A DNA stretch of 64,000 bases from Oscillatoriales cyanobacterium RM2_1_1 (GTDB lineage: Bacteria > Cyanobacteriota > Cyanobacteriia > Cyanobacteriales > Microcoleaceae), in contig JAAURB010000004.1 in assembly GCA_012033335.1 (NCBI GenBank), positions 26,061 to 90,060 on the forward strand, written 5' to 3'. The notes beneath the pieces were generated by a model that searched no databases, was not told the DNA's origin, and saw only the letters and a list, made by a program, of their open reading frames with translations. Below, one piece after another: positions 17,908 through 27,013 of the stretch. Numbering within the stretch: the stretch's first letter is position 1; each line of letters begins with the position of its first letter. The translations under genes were made by a program, and so were the position numbers.

Positions 17908-19065
17908 ATGCTTCAGGCAGTGACATCAGGTCAAGGTGCAACAGAGACTCACTTAGGGCCGTCAGATGTTGAACTTCGTAAGGTTTTCAAGGTATACAAT
18001 GGGGAAACGGCGGTTCGAGGGGTTGACCTTGACGTGCGCCGGGGAGAGTTTTTCAGTATCCTTGGCCCTTCGGGATGCGGCAAGACCACAACCCTGCGGC
18101 TAGTGGCAGGGTTTGAAGTTCCTACAGGGGGCGAGGTGCTGATTCGAGGGAAATCGATGAACCAGGTTCCGGCCCATCGCAGACCCGTCAACACAGTCTT
18201 TCAGAGCTATGCCCTATTTAATCATCTAGATGTCTGGGATAACATTGCCTTTGGTCTGAAGATTAAACGGCAGGGGAAAGCTGAAATCGAGCAGAGCGTT
18301 CGGGAGGTCTTGCAGCTCACCAAACTAGAAGCATTTGCCCACAAATTCCCCACCCAAATGTCTGGAGGACAACAGCAGCGAGTCGCTCTAGCTAGGGCCC
18401 TAGTGAACCGTCCAGCCGTACTGTTGCTAGATGAACCCCTGGGTGCTTTAGACCTGAAGCTCCGCAAGCAAATGCAGCTAGAACTGACCAATTTACATCG
18501 AAATCTGGGCCTGACTTTTATCATGGTGACTCACGATCAAGAAGAAGCCATGAGTATCTCAGATCGGATTGCCGTCATGAATGAGGGACGGATTGAACAG
18601 ATCGGGACTCCCAGTGAGATCTATGAGCACCCTCAGACTCCTTTTATTGCCGATTTCATTGGTGATACTAATTTTTTTAGGGGAAAGGTTGAGCAATGGG
18701 ATCCGGTCAGTCAGTTGATCGTGACAGATACCGGGCTCAAAATTGAGTCCTCTTCCCCGGGCAACTCCAACAGTAATTCCAAAAAGACCCCAGTTGAAAT
18801 TGGTCAGGGGTCAAGGGTTGTAGTTAGTATTCGTCCCGAGAAAATTTCCCTGAGTCCCCATCCTTTTGAAGAGGGAATCAACTGCTTTAAAGGAAAGCTG
18901 ATCAGCACGATGTATCTGGGAACTCATATTCAATGTATGGTTCAGCTTGATTCGGGAGAACAGGTGACGGTTAACCAGGCTCAGGGATTAGAAAATTGGG
19001 CTACTCCCCATGGGCCCATCTATATCGGATGGAAGCTGAGAGAGTCTGTGGTATTGAGTGAGTAG
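17908..19065 (+). CDS. potA: Spermidine/putrescine ABC transporter ATP-binding protein
   Basis: This is the ATPase of a polyamine importer. Walker A is GPSGCGKTT (about 53-61 counted from ATG 17908), the signature MSGGQQQR (about 151) and Walker B LLLDEPLGALD (about 172). A C-terminal TOBE-like domain follows from about 265. It starts a four-gene operon-like run potA-D-B-C on the + strand. GTG 17902 is an alternative start. The C-terminal tail before TOBE (SSSPGNSNSNSKK) is low-complexity. The next gene begins 172 bases later, with a hairpin and a dispersed repeat in the gap, so coupling is loose. Confidence 0.9.
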   Translation: MLQAVTSGQGATETHLGPSDVELRKVFKVYNGETAVRGVDLDVRRGEFFSILGPSGCGKTTTLRLVAGFEVPTGGEVLIRGKSMNQVPAHRRPVNTVFQSYALFNHLDVWDNIAFGLKIKRQGKAEIEQSVREVLQLTKLEAFAHKFPTQMSGGQQQRVALARALVNRPAVLLLDEPLGALDLKLRKQMQLELTNLHRNLGLTFIMVTHDQEEAMSISDRIAVMNEGRIEQIGTPSEIYEHPQTPFIADFIGDTNFFRGKVEQWDPVSQLIVTDTGLKIESSSPGNSNSNSKKTPVEIGQGSRVVVSIRPEKISLSPHPFEEGINCFKGKLISTMYLGTHIQCMVQLDSGEQVTVNQAQGLENWATPHGPIYIGWKLRESVVLSE

Positions 19066-19090
19066 AGTTACCGCTTACCCTGAGGAATTG

Positions 19091-19106
19091 CCCCTTCGGA
19101 AGGGGG
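19091..19106. terminator. GC-rich hairpin after potA
   Basis: CCCCTT and AAGGGG form a 6-bp stem with a 3-base loop 25 bases after potA. No T-tract follows, so it may be an attenuating rather than a terminating hairpin. Confidence 0.35.
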
Positions 19107-19145
19107 AATATTGCAGTACAGTAGGTAGGTGGTTGTAATTAATTG

Positions 19146-19209
19146 TTAAATGGAAGGGGGTCTGGGGCTTCGCCCTCCATCAATCTTCTAATTAATTGCG
19201 TCAAGCTAC
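19146..19209 (-). repeat. Dispersed intergenic repeat, copy 2
   Basis: Read on the minus strand it starts GTAGCTTGACGCAATTAATT and goes on through GAAGATTGATGG to CCTTCCATTTAA. It matches 37272-37337 on the + strand with a small internal difference. Similarity stops at both ends, which suggests a mobile-like unit of about 65 bases. Confidence 0.65.
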
Positions 19210-19237
19210 TTATTGACGAGGATCAATCGATTAGAAC

Positions 19238-20376
19238 TTGAATCTTAACCGTAAACTCGTGGCTTCAGTTTTTTCAAAAAACCGACTTCATCAAACTCGT
19301 CGTCAATTTCTTCAAACTTCAGTTGGTGCCCTGACTGCCGCCAGCCTGGCAAGTTGTGGGTGGACACTGGCGGAGGTGAGAACAACCCCTAATACCAACG
19401 TAGCGACGGATACCCTCTACATCTATACCTGGGCAGGCTATACCGATCAGGATTTGCTGGATCAATTCACTCGCGAAACAGGATTGAAAGTCGTTGCCGA
19501 TGTGTTTGATTCCAATGAGTCGATGCTAGCCAGGGTGCAGGCAGGGGGGGGGAGTGCCTATAGCATCATTTATCCCTCGGATTATATGGTTCAGAAAATG
19601 GTGGAATTAGGGTTGTTGCGGGAGTTGGATCATTCCCTGATCGTGGGACTAGAAGATTTGTTTCCCATGTTTCAGAGCCCCGCCTATGATCCCAACAATC
19701 AATATAGCGTTCCAACCTCTTGGGGAACCACCGGTTTACTCTACAATAGTCAACTTCTGAAGCTGCTTCCTGAAGATTGGGATTATCTCTGGGACAATGA
19801 AGCGGCCATTAGTAAACGATTTACCCTGCTCAATGATGTGCGAGAAGTGATGGGAGCCACTCTGAAAATGCTGGGCTATTCCTACAACTCTATGGATCTA
19901 GGTCAGATTCAAGCCGCCTATGCAAAATTAGTAGAGCTGAAACCCTCAGTGGCTTCCTTCACCACGGATGCCTGCGATCGCAGATTATCACAGGGGATTT
20001 ATTAATTTCAATGTGTTATTCCTCTGATGCTGCCGAGGTTATGTCTGAAAATGAGGCATTGCAATATATCACCCCCTATAGCGGTTCCTCCCTCTGGACA
20101 GATACATTGGTGATACCCAAATCTGCTCCCAATCCAGAGGCCGCCTATCAGTGGATCAATTTCACCCTCAGACCTGAGATTGCGGCTCAAATTGTTGAGC
20201 GTTTGAGCTTTACCACCCCTTCTCAACTCGCGTTCAGAAAATTGCCCAAAGAGATTCAGCAGGACACTACCCTTTTTCCCCCTGAATCCGTGATTGAACG
20301 GTCTGAAGGCATTGCTCCTGTGGGAAAATTTAGTGATATTTATGACCGCTATTGGACAAGGCTAACCAGCAGCTAG
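19238..20376 (+). CDS. potD: Spermidine/putrescine-binding lipoprotein PotD; frameshifted
   Basis: The solute-binding protein for polyamines has a twin-arginine-like motif (TRRQFLQ) and a lipobox ending LASC near residue 40, so it is exported and lipid-anchored. The N-terminal frame (19238-20005) has IYTWAGYTD and ends out of frame in DACDRRLSQGIY. The C-terminal part (MCYSSDAAEVMSE, then TLVIPKSAPNPEAAYQWINF) is in the next frame and starts at 20011. Adding one G before the HIP1 octamer at 19974-19981 (TGCGATCGC read as TGGCGATCGC) gives DAWRSQIITGDLLISMCYSSD and a full protein of about 380 residues. The start TTG 19238 is weak. See finding on the HIP1-linked losses. Confidence 0.88.
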
Positions 20377-20462
20377 GTCATGCGTAATTAAACCCAGATC
20401 CAAACTCAGGACTCAATACAAGTTCAACCCAGAACCCAACCTAAAACGCAGGTACAAAGTCC

Positions 20463-21377
20463 ATGGCTGTCTCCACTTCATCCCAATCTCCACCCCCCGC
20501 TCCTGCCAAATCTGGATTTCAGCGCTGGGGCTCGAGGCTAGTTGCTCCAATCGTCATGCTTGGCCCCGCTGGGCTCTGGCTATTCCTGCTCCTGGTACTG
20601 CCAACCCTGGTGATTTTTGAGCTGAGTCTAGTGCAAGATATTCGACCGGGAGATGTTGTCATTCCAAACGGCATTGACAACTATCTACGGGTATTCCAGC
20701 CGATTAACCTGATTGTGATTGGGCGATCGCTGTTTTTTGCCTTTGGCACAACCCTTTTTTGTCTGGTGTTGGGGTTCCCGGTGGCTTATTGGATTGCGAT
20801 CCTTGCCCCCAAACCCTGGCGGAATCTGCTGCTTTTGAGCTTTATTTTGCCCCTGTGGACTTCTTCACTGTTGCGTTCCTACGCCTGGATTAGCATTCTC
20901 CGACCCACCGGGGTGATGAACTCTTTTCTGGGGCTGTTTGGCTTCCCTGCTTTAGAATTGCTGAACCGGACTCCGGCGGTGTTTATTGGCATGACCTATA
21001 GCTATCTGCCCTACATGGTAACGGTGCTCTATGCTTCTCTGGAAAAGCTAGATCGCCGTCTACTGGAAGCATCTGCGGATTTAGGAGCCAATCCTCGGGA
21101 GACCTTCTGGAAGGTGACTGTGCCCCAAACCCTGCCGGGGATCGCGGCTGGATCCCTCTTGGTCTTTATTACAGCCCTGGGGGATTTTGTCAACCCCGAA
21201 CTCTTGGGGGGGGCTTCAAGCATGACCGTGTCCCGGCTGATCTATAATCAGTTTCTTGGAGCCACTCAAAATTGGGGATTTGGCTCTGCGTTGAGTATGG
21301 TGTTGATTATGGGGGTGAGCATCGCGATCGCCCTGTTGTTAAAGTATGGTGATAGTCGTCCATCAACCCTGCTGTGA
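20463..21377 (+). CDS. potB: Spermidine/putrescine ABC transporter permease PotB
   Basis: The inner-membrane permease of the polyamine importer has 304 residues and six hydrophobic segments. The EAA loop is LEASADLGANPRETFWKVTVPQ near residue 200. The N-terminal 20 residues are Ser/Pro-rich. It follows potD by 86 bases and precedes potC, matching the usual PotB/PotC heterodimer. Confidence 0.88.
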   Translation: MAVSTSSQSPPPAPAKSGFQRWGSRLVAPIVMLGPAGLWLFLLLVLPTLVIFELSLVQDIRPGDVVIPNGIDNYLRVFQPINLIVIGRSLFFAFGTTLFCLVLGFPVAYWIAILAPKPWRNLLLLSFILPLWTSSLLRSYAWISILRPTGVMNSFLGLFGFPALELLNRTPAVFIGMTYSYLPYMVTVLYASLEKLDRRLLEASADLGANPRETFWKVTVPQTLPGIAAGSLLVFITALGDFVNPELLGGASSMTVSRLIYNQFLGATQNWGFGSALSMVLIMGVSIAIALLLKYGDSRPSTLL

Positions 21378-21446
21378 ATTCCCCGGTGAACCAATCACTC
21401 TGAACGATCACCCTGAACAATCCCTCTGAACTTTAACCCATGGTCA

Positions 21447-22277
21447 ATGACCGAGATAGATAAAGACCTTGAAGCCATGAAAAAAACCAAACCAAAGTTC
21501 AAGTTGTCCTGGCAGGGGATCTTTGTGGGCTTGATGTTTCTCTACATGTACCTGCCCATCCTGGTACTGGCTTTTTACAGCTTCAATCAATCAGCCTACA
21601 GTGCTGGATGGGAAGGCTTTACCTTGAAATGGTATAGCCGACTATTCCAGGACACGCGAATTTTATCGGCCTTATTTAACAGTTTATTTGTTGCCCTGGT
21701 GGCCGTCTTGATCTCTGCTGTGATTGGGACATTGATGGCGGCGGGGTTAGCCCGATTTCGGTTTCCCGGAAAAGGGTTGTATCAGGGGGTGGCCTATCTA
21801 CCTCTGATCATTCCTGATATTGCGATCGCCGTCTCAACCTTAGTCTTTCTGGCGGCCATTGCCATTCCCCTCAGTCGTTGGACGATTATTGCCGCCCATG
21901 TGGTATTTTGTTTGTCCTACGTGGCCTTGGTGGTCTCAACCCGTCTGGCGGACTTGAATCCTCACTTAGAAGAGGCCGCCTTAGACCTGGGAGCAACCCC
22001 GGTAGAGGCTTTTATTCAAGTGTTGTTGCCTCAGTTGATGCCGGGAATTATTTCCGGGTGCTTACTGGCATTTGTGCTGAGTATGGATGATTTTCTGATT
22101 GCTAGCTTTACGGCAGGTAGCGGGGCAACAACCTTGCCGATGGAAATTTTTAGCCGGATTCGTACCGGGGTCAAACCTGATATTAATGCCCTGAGCGTGA
22201 TTTTAATTCTGGCTTCAGGGCTGGTGGCGTTTGCTGGGGAATTTTTGAGAAGTCGGGAAGAGAATAAACAGACTTAA
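21447..22277 (+). CDS. potC: Spermidine/putrescine ABC transporter permease PotC
   Basis: Second permease of the polyamine importer, 276 residues with six hydrophobic segments. The EAA loop is LEEAALDLGATPVEAFIQVLLPQ near residue 174, followed by AFVLSMDDFLIASFTAG, typical of PotC. ATG 21447 is the only start that fits, because the nearby ATG at 21440 is out of frame. It is 69 bases after potB. Confidence 0.88.
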   Translation: MTEIDKDLEAMKKTKPKFKLSWQGIFVGLMFLYMYLPILVLAFYSFNQSAYSAGWEGFTLKWYSRLFQDTRILSALFNSLFVALVAVLISAVIGTLMAAGLARFRFPGKGLYQGVAYLPLIIPDIAIAVSTLVFLAAIAIPLSRWTIIAAHVVFCLSYVALVVSTRLADLNPHLEEAALDLGATPVEAFIQVLLPQLMPGIISGCLLAFVLSMDDFLIASFTAGSGATTLPMEIFSRIRTGVKPDINALSVILILASGLVAFAGEFLRSREENKQT

Positions 22278-22285
22278 GGTGATGC

Positions 22286-22903
22286 TCAGTTCTGGATTTT
22301 TTCGATATAACCCCAGAGGCTATAGTCCCGACTGAGCCAGCCATTGAGGAATGCCACCTGAGTGGAGTCTTCCTGAACTCGTTTATAACGGTAGAGAATC
22401 CGCTCATTCACAATCTGGAACGCAGTGTATTGATTATTGCCCTGTTTCAGGGCCGCCAGGGTTTCAGTATCAAATTTTCCGGTCTGAGGCAGCCCTAGGG
22501 CTTGCTGAAGGAAGGTGATAGAATTTTCGATGCCAAAATTCACGGCGGTATCAAACATCACAATAGCCAGGGTCGGGTGCATCGTAGCCGCCTCGCTGCT
22601 ATTCCAGTAGCCCTGATAAATTTCTAGTAATTCAGCTTCCGATATTTGGGTGACATCCAGGGACGGCAAACCCCGTTGGGCCCGATAGTTGTTATACTCG
22701 GCCTGGATAATGCCTTTGTAGGTTCGGCCCCCTTTATCCGCTGGATGATCACTGAATCCCCCCTCAAAATAGAGGGTGAAGCCCAGGGCTGCATCAAATA
22801 GCTTTTGCTCATAACCCTTGTTTTGGGCCTGGAGGACAGTTTGAGTGGCTAAAGGGGTAGCAACGATAAACGCAGATAAGAGTAAGCCTTGAATGAACTT
22901 CAT
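22286..22903 (-). CDS. Glycoside hydrolase 108 family (N-acetylmuramidase-like) secreted protein
   Basis: The protein is 205 residues from ATG 22903. It has a signal peptide (KFIQGLLLSAFIVATPLATQ). The domain has FEGGFSDHPADKGGRTYKGI (about residues 46-65), which carries the catalytic Glu of GH108, and later TAVNFGIENSITFLQQALGL with a peptidoglycan-binding-like helix region. It probably cuts the glycan of peptidoglycan. The ATG is preceded by AAAGG. It ends 8 bases from the potC stop (convergent). It could be a cell-wall hydrolase or phage-derived lysozyme, but no phage gene is near. Confidence 0.82.
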   Translation of the reverse strand: MKFIQGLLLSAFIVATPLATQTVLQAQNKGYEQKLFDAALGFTLYFEGGFSDHPADKGGRTYKGIIQAEYNNYRAQRGLPSLDVTQISEAELLEIYQGYWNSSEAATMHPTLAIVMFDTAVNFGIENSITFLQQALGLPQTGKFDTETLAALKQGNNQYTAFQIVNERILYRYKRVQEDSTQVAFLNGWLSRDYSLWGYIEKIQN

Positions 22904-23414
22904 CTTTAAACCTTTCTTCTGACTCAATGCTTCTGACTTGATGTTTCTGACTTGATGCTTTTAACTCAATCGGGCAAACTGCAGATAGATTTACCAGAGA
23001 TTAATTAACGATTAATCAACTAACCCTAAGAGTTTTGGTTGCCGTTACAGCTTGCCATTTCAACAATCTCAAGTTTGACTGGAGAACCTAATCCTAAGGT
23101 TCAATCCCAGGGTTCAATGGCAGAGTTTGAATTAAACCTGATGAAATCTTAAAATCCAACTAAACCTAAATTCAAGAACTCTCAACCGGAATCATGAAAT
23201 CCACCAGACGTAAACCAAAACTGGCTTTGCAAAGTTACCTGACAACAACACCCGAGCCACAGCATAGCAGAATCTCAGGTACAAGGTAAGCCCAAAGCTC
23301 TTCTCTTCGCTATGATAAAAGCTGGAAAACCTGATAGGCTGGCCATCATAGGACTTTAAGACAAAAAGATTAGATAAGCAAGATTAAGACAACAATAGGA
23401 TTTGAACAGTTACA
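22904..23414. other. Spacer with 13-bp tandem duplication
   Basis: The unit TTCTGACTTGATG is present at 22931-22943 and 22945-22957, just upstream of the GH108 gene (divergent from the glycosyltransferase). Nothing else was recognised. Confidence 0.5.
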
Positions 23415-25622
23415 ATGCATTCTGACGCTGACTCCATCGCTGCCGCCCCCGTCTCAGAACTTGAACCCGGGCTTGATCAAGTTCAAGATCCAATCCAAAC
23501 TGCCGAACTGTACTGCACTCAATCCAGATGGTCTGAGGCGATCGCCCTCTGTCAGCAGGCCCTCGAGCAACAACCCAACCGAGTAGAAGCCTACGTTACC
23601 TGGGGCAATGCTCAACAGGCCCAGGGAGAAATTGACAGGGCGATCGCCTCCTATCAAGCCGCCCTGAGGCAAGATCCTCGGTGTTCCCGAGCCTGGGTCA
23701 ATTTGGGCAGCATGTTCTATCGGCAGGGGCAATTAACCCAGGCGATCTCTCATTATCGTCAGGCCATCAGTCTTGATCCGGATTTGACCGCCGCCTACTG
23801 GAATCTGGTTCTGGCCCTGAAACAACAAGGTCTACTGGACGAGGCCCAAGTTGTGGCGCAGCAGGCCCGAGATCTGAAAGTTCGCCAACAAGATGCGGTA
23901 GCCTTATTGGTTCAGGGTAAGCAATTAGCGGCCCAAGGCAATCTGGAGGCGGCCCTGAACTGCTGGCAAAAAGCAGTGGCTCTCAAACCTGATGGGGTTG
24001 AAGCGTATTGCCAGATTGGCATGGCCCTCCGCCATCAGGGACAGGCATCCCAGGGGATTTCCTGGCTGGAGCAGGCTTTGAAATTGCAACCTGATTGTAT
24101 CCCAGCCCATCAACAGCTCTGCAGCATTCTCAGGGATTCTGGCCACTTTGAGGCGGCCCGTACCGCCGTCCATCAGTACTCTGTCCTCTGTGGGGAGCAG
24201 GATCCGATTATGACAGCTATCTACTTCATCAGTACGTGCCAAGTCTCAGGGCTGAATCAGATTGCTCGATCCCGATTATTGGAGTTAGAAGCCAGGCTGG
24301 AATCCTCCATGGCTCAGTTGACTGCCATTGAGATCAAAGCCCTCTATGCCAACTTATTGTTTAGCCTGCCCTATTTGCGGGATCATCTGGAGCAAAATTT
24401 TCGGCTGCAACAGAAAATTGCGACGGCCTATGCCAATCAGATTAGCCAACCTCCATCTCTGACCACGGGATATGCCCTAAAATCCGGGCGAGATCCCTTG
24501 GGAAAACCCCTCAAAATCGGCCTGATTTCTAACCATTACAATCGTCACTCCGTTGGTTGGTGCAGTGCGGATATTGTGGGGGAACTGGCTTACCAGGGGG
24601 CAGAAATTTATCTCTATTGCAGCGGGCGGCTCCATCGAGACGACCGGACTCAGCAATTTGAACAGGTAGCCAAAAAGCTCTACGAACCCAGTCGCTATTC
24701 TGACGGGGTTCCCCAGGTTCCGGATATCGTTCAAGCCATTCAAGGGGATCAGCTCGATGTCCTGCTTGACCCCGATGCCCTCAGCGTCCCCACAAATGTT
24801 GAGGTGCTCTGCCAGCGTCCTGCCCCGGTTTGTATCTCCTGGCTAGGGTTTGATGCGCCCCAGATTTCATCCCAGAACTATTTTCTCTGCGATTGGCAGA
24901 CCCATCCCCAGGGGCGAGAACAATATTACATCGAGCAACTAGTGAGAATGCCAGATACGTTTGTGGCGATCTCCGGCTTTGAGCAACAGCCTGTTGATCC
25001 GATTGCCCTGCGGCGGGCTTACCGGATTTCCCCCGATCAAACGGTCTATGTCTGCGTCGCCCCAGGCCGCAAATTCAGCCGAGAACTGGCCTGGGCTCAG
25101 GTGGAGATTCTTAAACAAGTCCCTGACAGTCTTCTGATTCATAAAGCCTTTGGCGATCGCAGCGTATTTCAATCCGTCTATGGTGAGTTTTGTGAGGCAG
25201 CGGGAATTAGCCGCAATCGCATTAAATTTCTCGATCGATTGGCAACGGAAGAGGAACATCGCAAAATCTATAGTCTGGCTGATGTTGTCCTGGATTCCTA
25301 TCCTTATAACGGTGGCACTCACAGTTTGGAAGCACTGTGGTTCGGAGTTCCCCTCGTCACCCTCCGGGGAGAACAGTTTCTCTCTCGCATGGGCTACAGC
25401 TTTCTCCACAGCGTTGGCATCAGCTTCGGAGTGGCTGATTCCTGGGAAGATTACATTGAGTATGGTGTGCAATTGGGACGGAATCTAACCCTCAGGACAG
25501 ACATTCAACATCAGCTACAGCAGACAAAATCTCTTACCCACCTTGCCCCCCTCTGGAACCCGGCTCGCTTTTCTCGGAATCTCTATCTGGCCCTGGAAAA
25601 ACTCTGTTCAGGGAAAACATAA
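23415..25622 (+). CDS. TPR-repeat O-GlcNAc-transferase-like (GT41) protein
   Basis: The 735-residue protein has about five to six TPR repeats from residue 30 (for example AIALCQQALEQQPNRVEAY and AISHYRQAISLDPDLTAAYW). The C-terminal half is GT41-like: LKIGLISNHYNRHSVGW near 360, LLDPDALSVPTNVEVLC, ISWLGFDAPQ, and the UDP-binding region DVVLDSYPYNGGTHSLEALW near 634. Such enzymes move a sugar from UDP-sugar to Ser/Thr of proteins. In cyanobacteria several copies exist with unknown targets. The 3' end overlaps a small convergent gene by 40 bases. Confidence 0.83.
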   Translation: MHSDADSIAAAPVSELEPGLDQVQDPIQTAELYCTQSRWSEAIALCQQALEQQPNRVEAYVTWGNAQQAQGEIDRAIASYQAALRQDPRCSRAWVNLGSMFYRQGQLTQAISHYRQAISLDPDLTAAYWNLVLALKQQGLLDEAQVVAQQARDLKVRQQDAVALLVQGKQLAAQGNLEAALNCWQKAVALKPDGVEAYCQIGMALRHQGQASQGISWLEQALKLQPDCIPAHQQLCSILRDSGHFEAARTAVHQYSVLCGEQDPIMTAIYFISTCQVSGLNQIARSRLLELEARLESSMAQLTAIEIKALYANLLFSLPYLRDHLEQNFRLQQKIATAYANQISQPPSLTTGYALKSGRDPLGKPLKIGLISNHYNRHSVGWCSADIVGELAYQGAEIYLYCSGRLHRDDRTQQFEQVAKKLYEPSRYSDGVPQVPDIVQAIQGDQLDVLLDPDALSVPTNVEVLCQRPAPVCISWLGFDAPQISSQNYFLCDWQTHPQGREQYYIEQLVRMPDTFVAISGFEQQPVDPIALRRAYRISPDQTVYVCVAPGRKFSRELAWAQVEILKQVPDSLLIHKAFGDRSVFQSVYGEFCEAAGISRNRIKFLDRLATEEEHRKIYSLADVVLDSYPYNGGTHSLEALWFGVPLVTLRGEQFLSRMGYSFLHSVGISFGVADSWEDYIEYGVQLGRNLTLRTDIQHQLQQTKSLTHLAPLWNPARFSRNLYLALEKLCSGKT

Positions 25623-25807
25623 AGTTGCTCCCGGGACTCCTGTCGCACTTTGCCATCAATTGCAGCATTTTGTAACTCGATGAAGGCATCAAAGTCAATC
25701 CGGCTGTACTTTGTTGTTTGCAGTAACTTTCTCAATCTAGCCTCAACATTGAGGGAAAGGTAGCCGCTATCTAGAGTTTCCTGTACCAACTGGAAAATCG
25801 TATCCAT
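25583..25807 (-). CDS. Small conserved cyanobacterial protein
   Basis: This is a 74-residue protein, MDTIFQLVQETLDSGYLS then ARLRKLLQTTKYSRIDFDAF and VRQESRE. I recognise the pattern as a small conserved cyanobacterial family of unknown function. The 3' end overlaps the end of the convergent glycosyltransferase gene by 40 bases. The C-terminal 15 residues lie in the overlap and may be less conserved. Confidence 0.65.
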   Translation of the reverse strand: MDTIFQLVQETLDSGYLSLNVEARLRKLLQTTKYSRIDFDAFIELQNAAIDGKVRQESREQLYVFPEQSFSRAR

Positions 25808-26668
25808 TTATACTTGACTCCCACATTACATCTAAAGTAAAAAACCCATTCACCAGAGCCAGTTTTTGAACTTTGATTGAGGAATGTAACATATCTTATC
25901 GATTTTTACAAGTTTATCATTCTATTTCGCACTTTTTTAGCACAATTTAGATTGATTTGAATAGATTAGGATCTGAACTTATTTTATCTATCCTGGGTTA
26001 AATCCTCCTTAAACTCTGTCAAAATTGTAACAATGTCTACTGGGTTTTGCTTATCCTAGATTAGGGCAAACTGACCAAGCTTTGGTTTATCAGGTCTGTA
26101 GACGTAGCCTGATAACTTTCTGTGCCAGCCCACACCTACCTAACTGTGGCCAACAAGGTTGAGAAAAGTCGGGTCACGGAATTGCCCCGGCAGTCCCTAT
26201 GACAATCTGCACCAGTATCCCTATGCAGAACCAATGGTTGAAGCCAATCGAGAACATGGCAAAGATTTCAACCTTTTCGAAGTTTTCAAAAATTTCAAAA
26301 ATTTCTCACGGGCTTGAAAATAGCGGCAATCGCCTGAAAAAAGCTCAGAATAGTGTCCTCAAAATGGTTAAGTTAAAGTTGGCAAATTATAAAGATTTTA
26401 TTAAAAAAGTAATAACTTGAGTTTAAATTTATTTTAAAGAAGTAAATAGGTACTTGTGTCAAGTTATGATAATATTTATCTTGGGATCAATAAGATTCTA
26501 TGGTTTTAGGTTCGGGATCAAGCAAAATCTATCACGAGATGGATTAAGGAGTTCCAGGATTTAGCCAAAATAAGAATCAGGTTAACAGCCCTGTCCCCAT
26601 TTATTTACATCTCCTTTCCAAGCTTTTTTTGACCATAACAGTTTTTATATTACTGAGAGGATAAACAG
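25808..26668. other. Long AT-rich spacer
   Basis: 861 bases hold no convincing gene. An ORF at 26199-26420 is Lys/Ser-rich and low-complexity (repeated TTTCAAAAATTTCAAAAATT), so it is probably non-coding. It includes the upstream region of the zinc-ribbon gene. No RNA gene was recognised. Confidence 0.5.
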
Positions 26669-26896
26669 ATGACTACCCAGCAAACTGTACGATGCCCCAA
26701 CTGTGGTTCCCTAGCTGAACGCTGGCATCACGCCAATAGTATTCAAACAGAATGTTCTGCCTGTGATTATCTAATGGTCACCTGTTCTAAGACGGGCAAT
26801 GTTTTGGAAGCTTATGCCCCTGGAATTTCAGTTTCAGACTTTGTCTCTATTCAATCAGTTCTGACCTTAGAACCCTTGGCGCGCTCCCTGAGTTAG
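26669..26896 (+). CDS. Small zinc-ribbon protein
   Basis: This is a 75-residue protein with two CxxC pairs (CPNCG near residue 9 and CSACD near 30), so it should bind one zinc. The N-terminus is MTTQQTVRCPNC. It is similar to a small cyanobacterial zinc-ribbon family often mislabelled as a PriA fragment. Its function is unknown. A SagB-type gene starts 117 bases downstream on the same strand, so the two may be co-transcribed. Confidence 0.75.
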   Translation: MTTQQTVRCPNCGSLAERWHHANSIQTECSACDYLMVTCSKTGNVLEAYAPGISVSDFVSIQSVLTLEPLARSLS

Positions 26897-27013
26897 CTCT
26901 GAGTCTATAATCTCCAAGTCAAGAGTGTAGGGCAATTCAGAGGCAATTTGAGAGAGTTGTGTAACACTATAGAAAAGAATTTAGGACTGGATGTTGTCCA
27001 TTAGTTCTACTCT

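Noticed and set aside
26199..26420. 73-codon + strand ORF in the 25.8-26.7 kb spacer
   Set aside because: Lys/Ser-rich, low-complexity DNA with repeated TTTCAAAAATT; no ribosome-binding site and no family.
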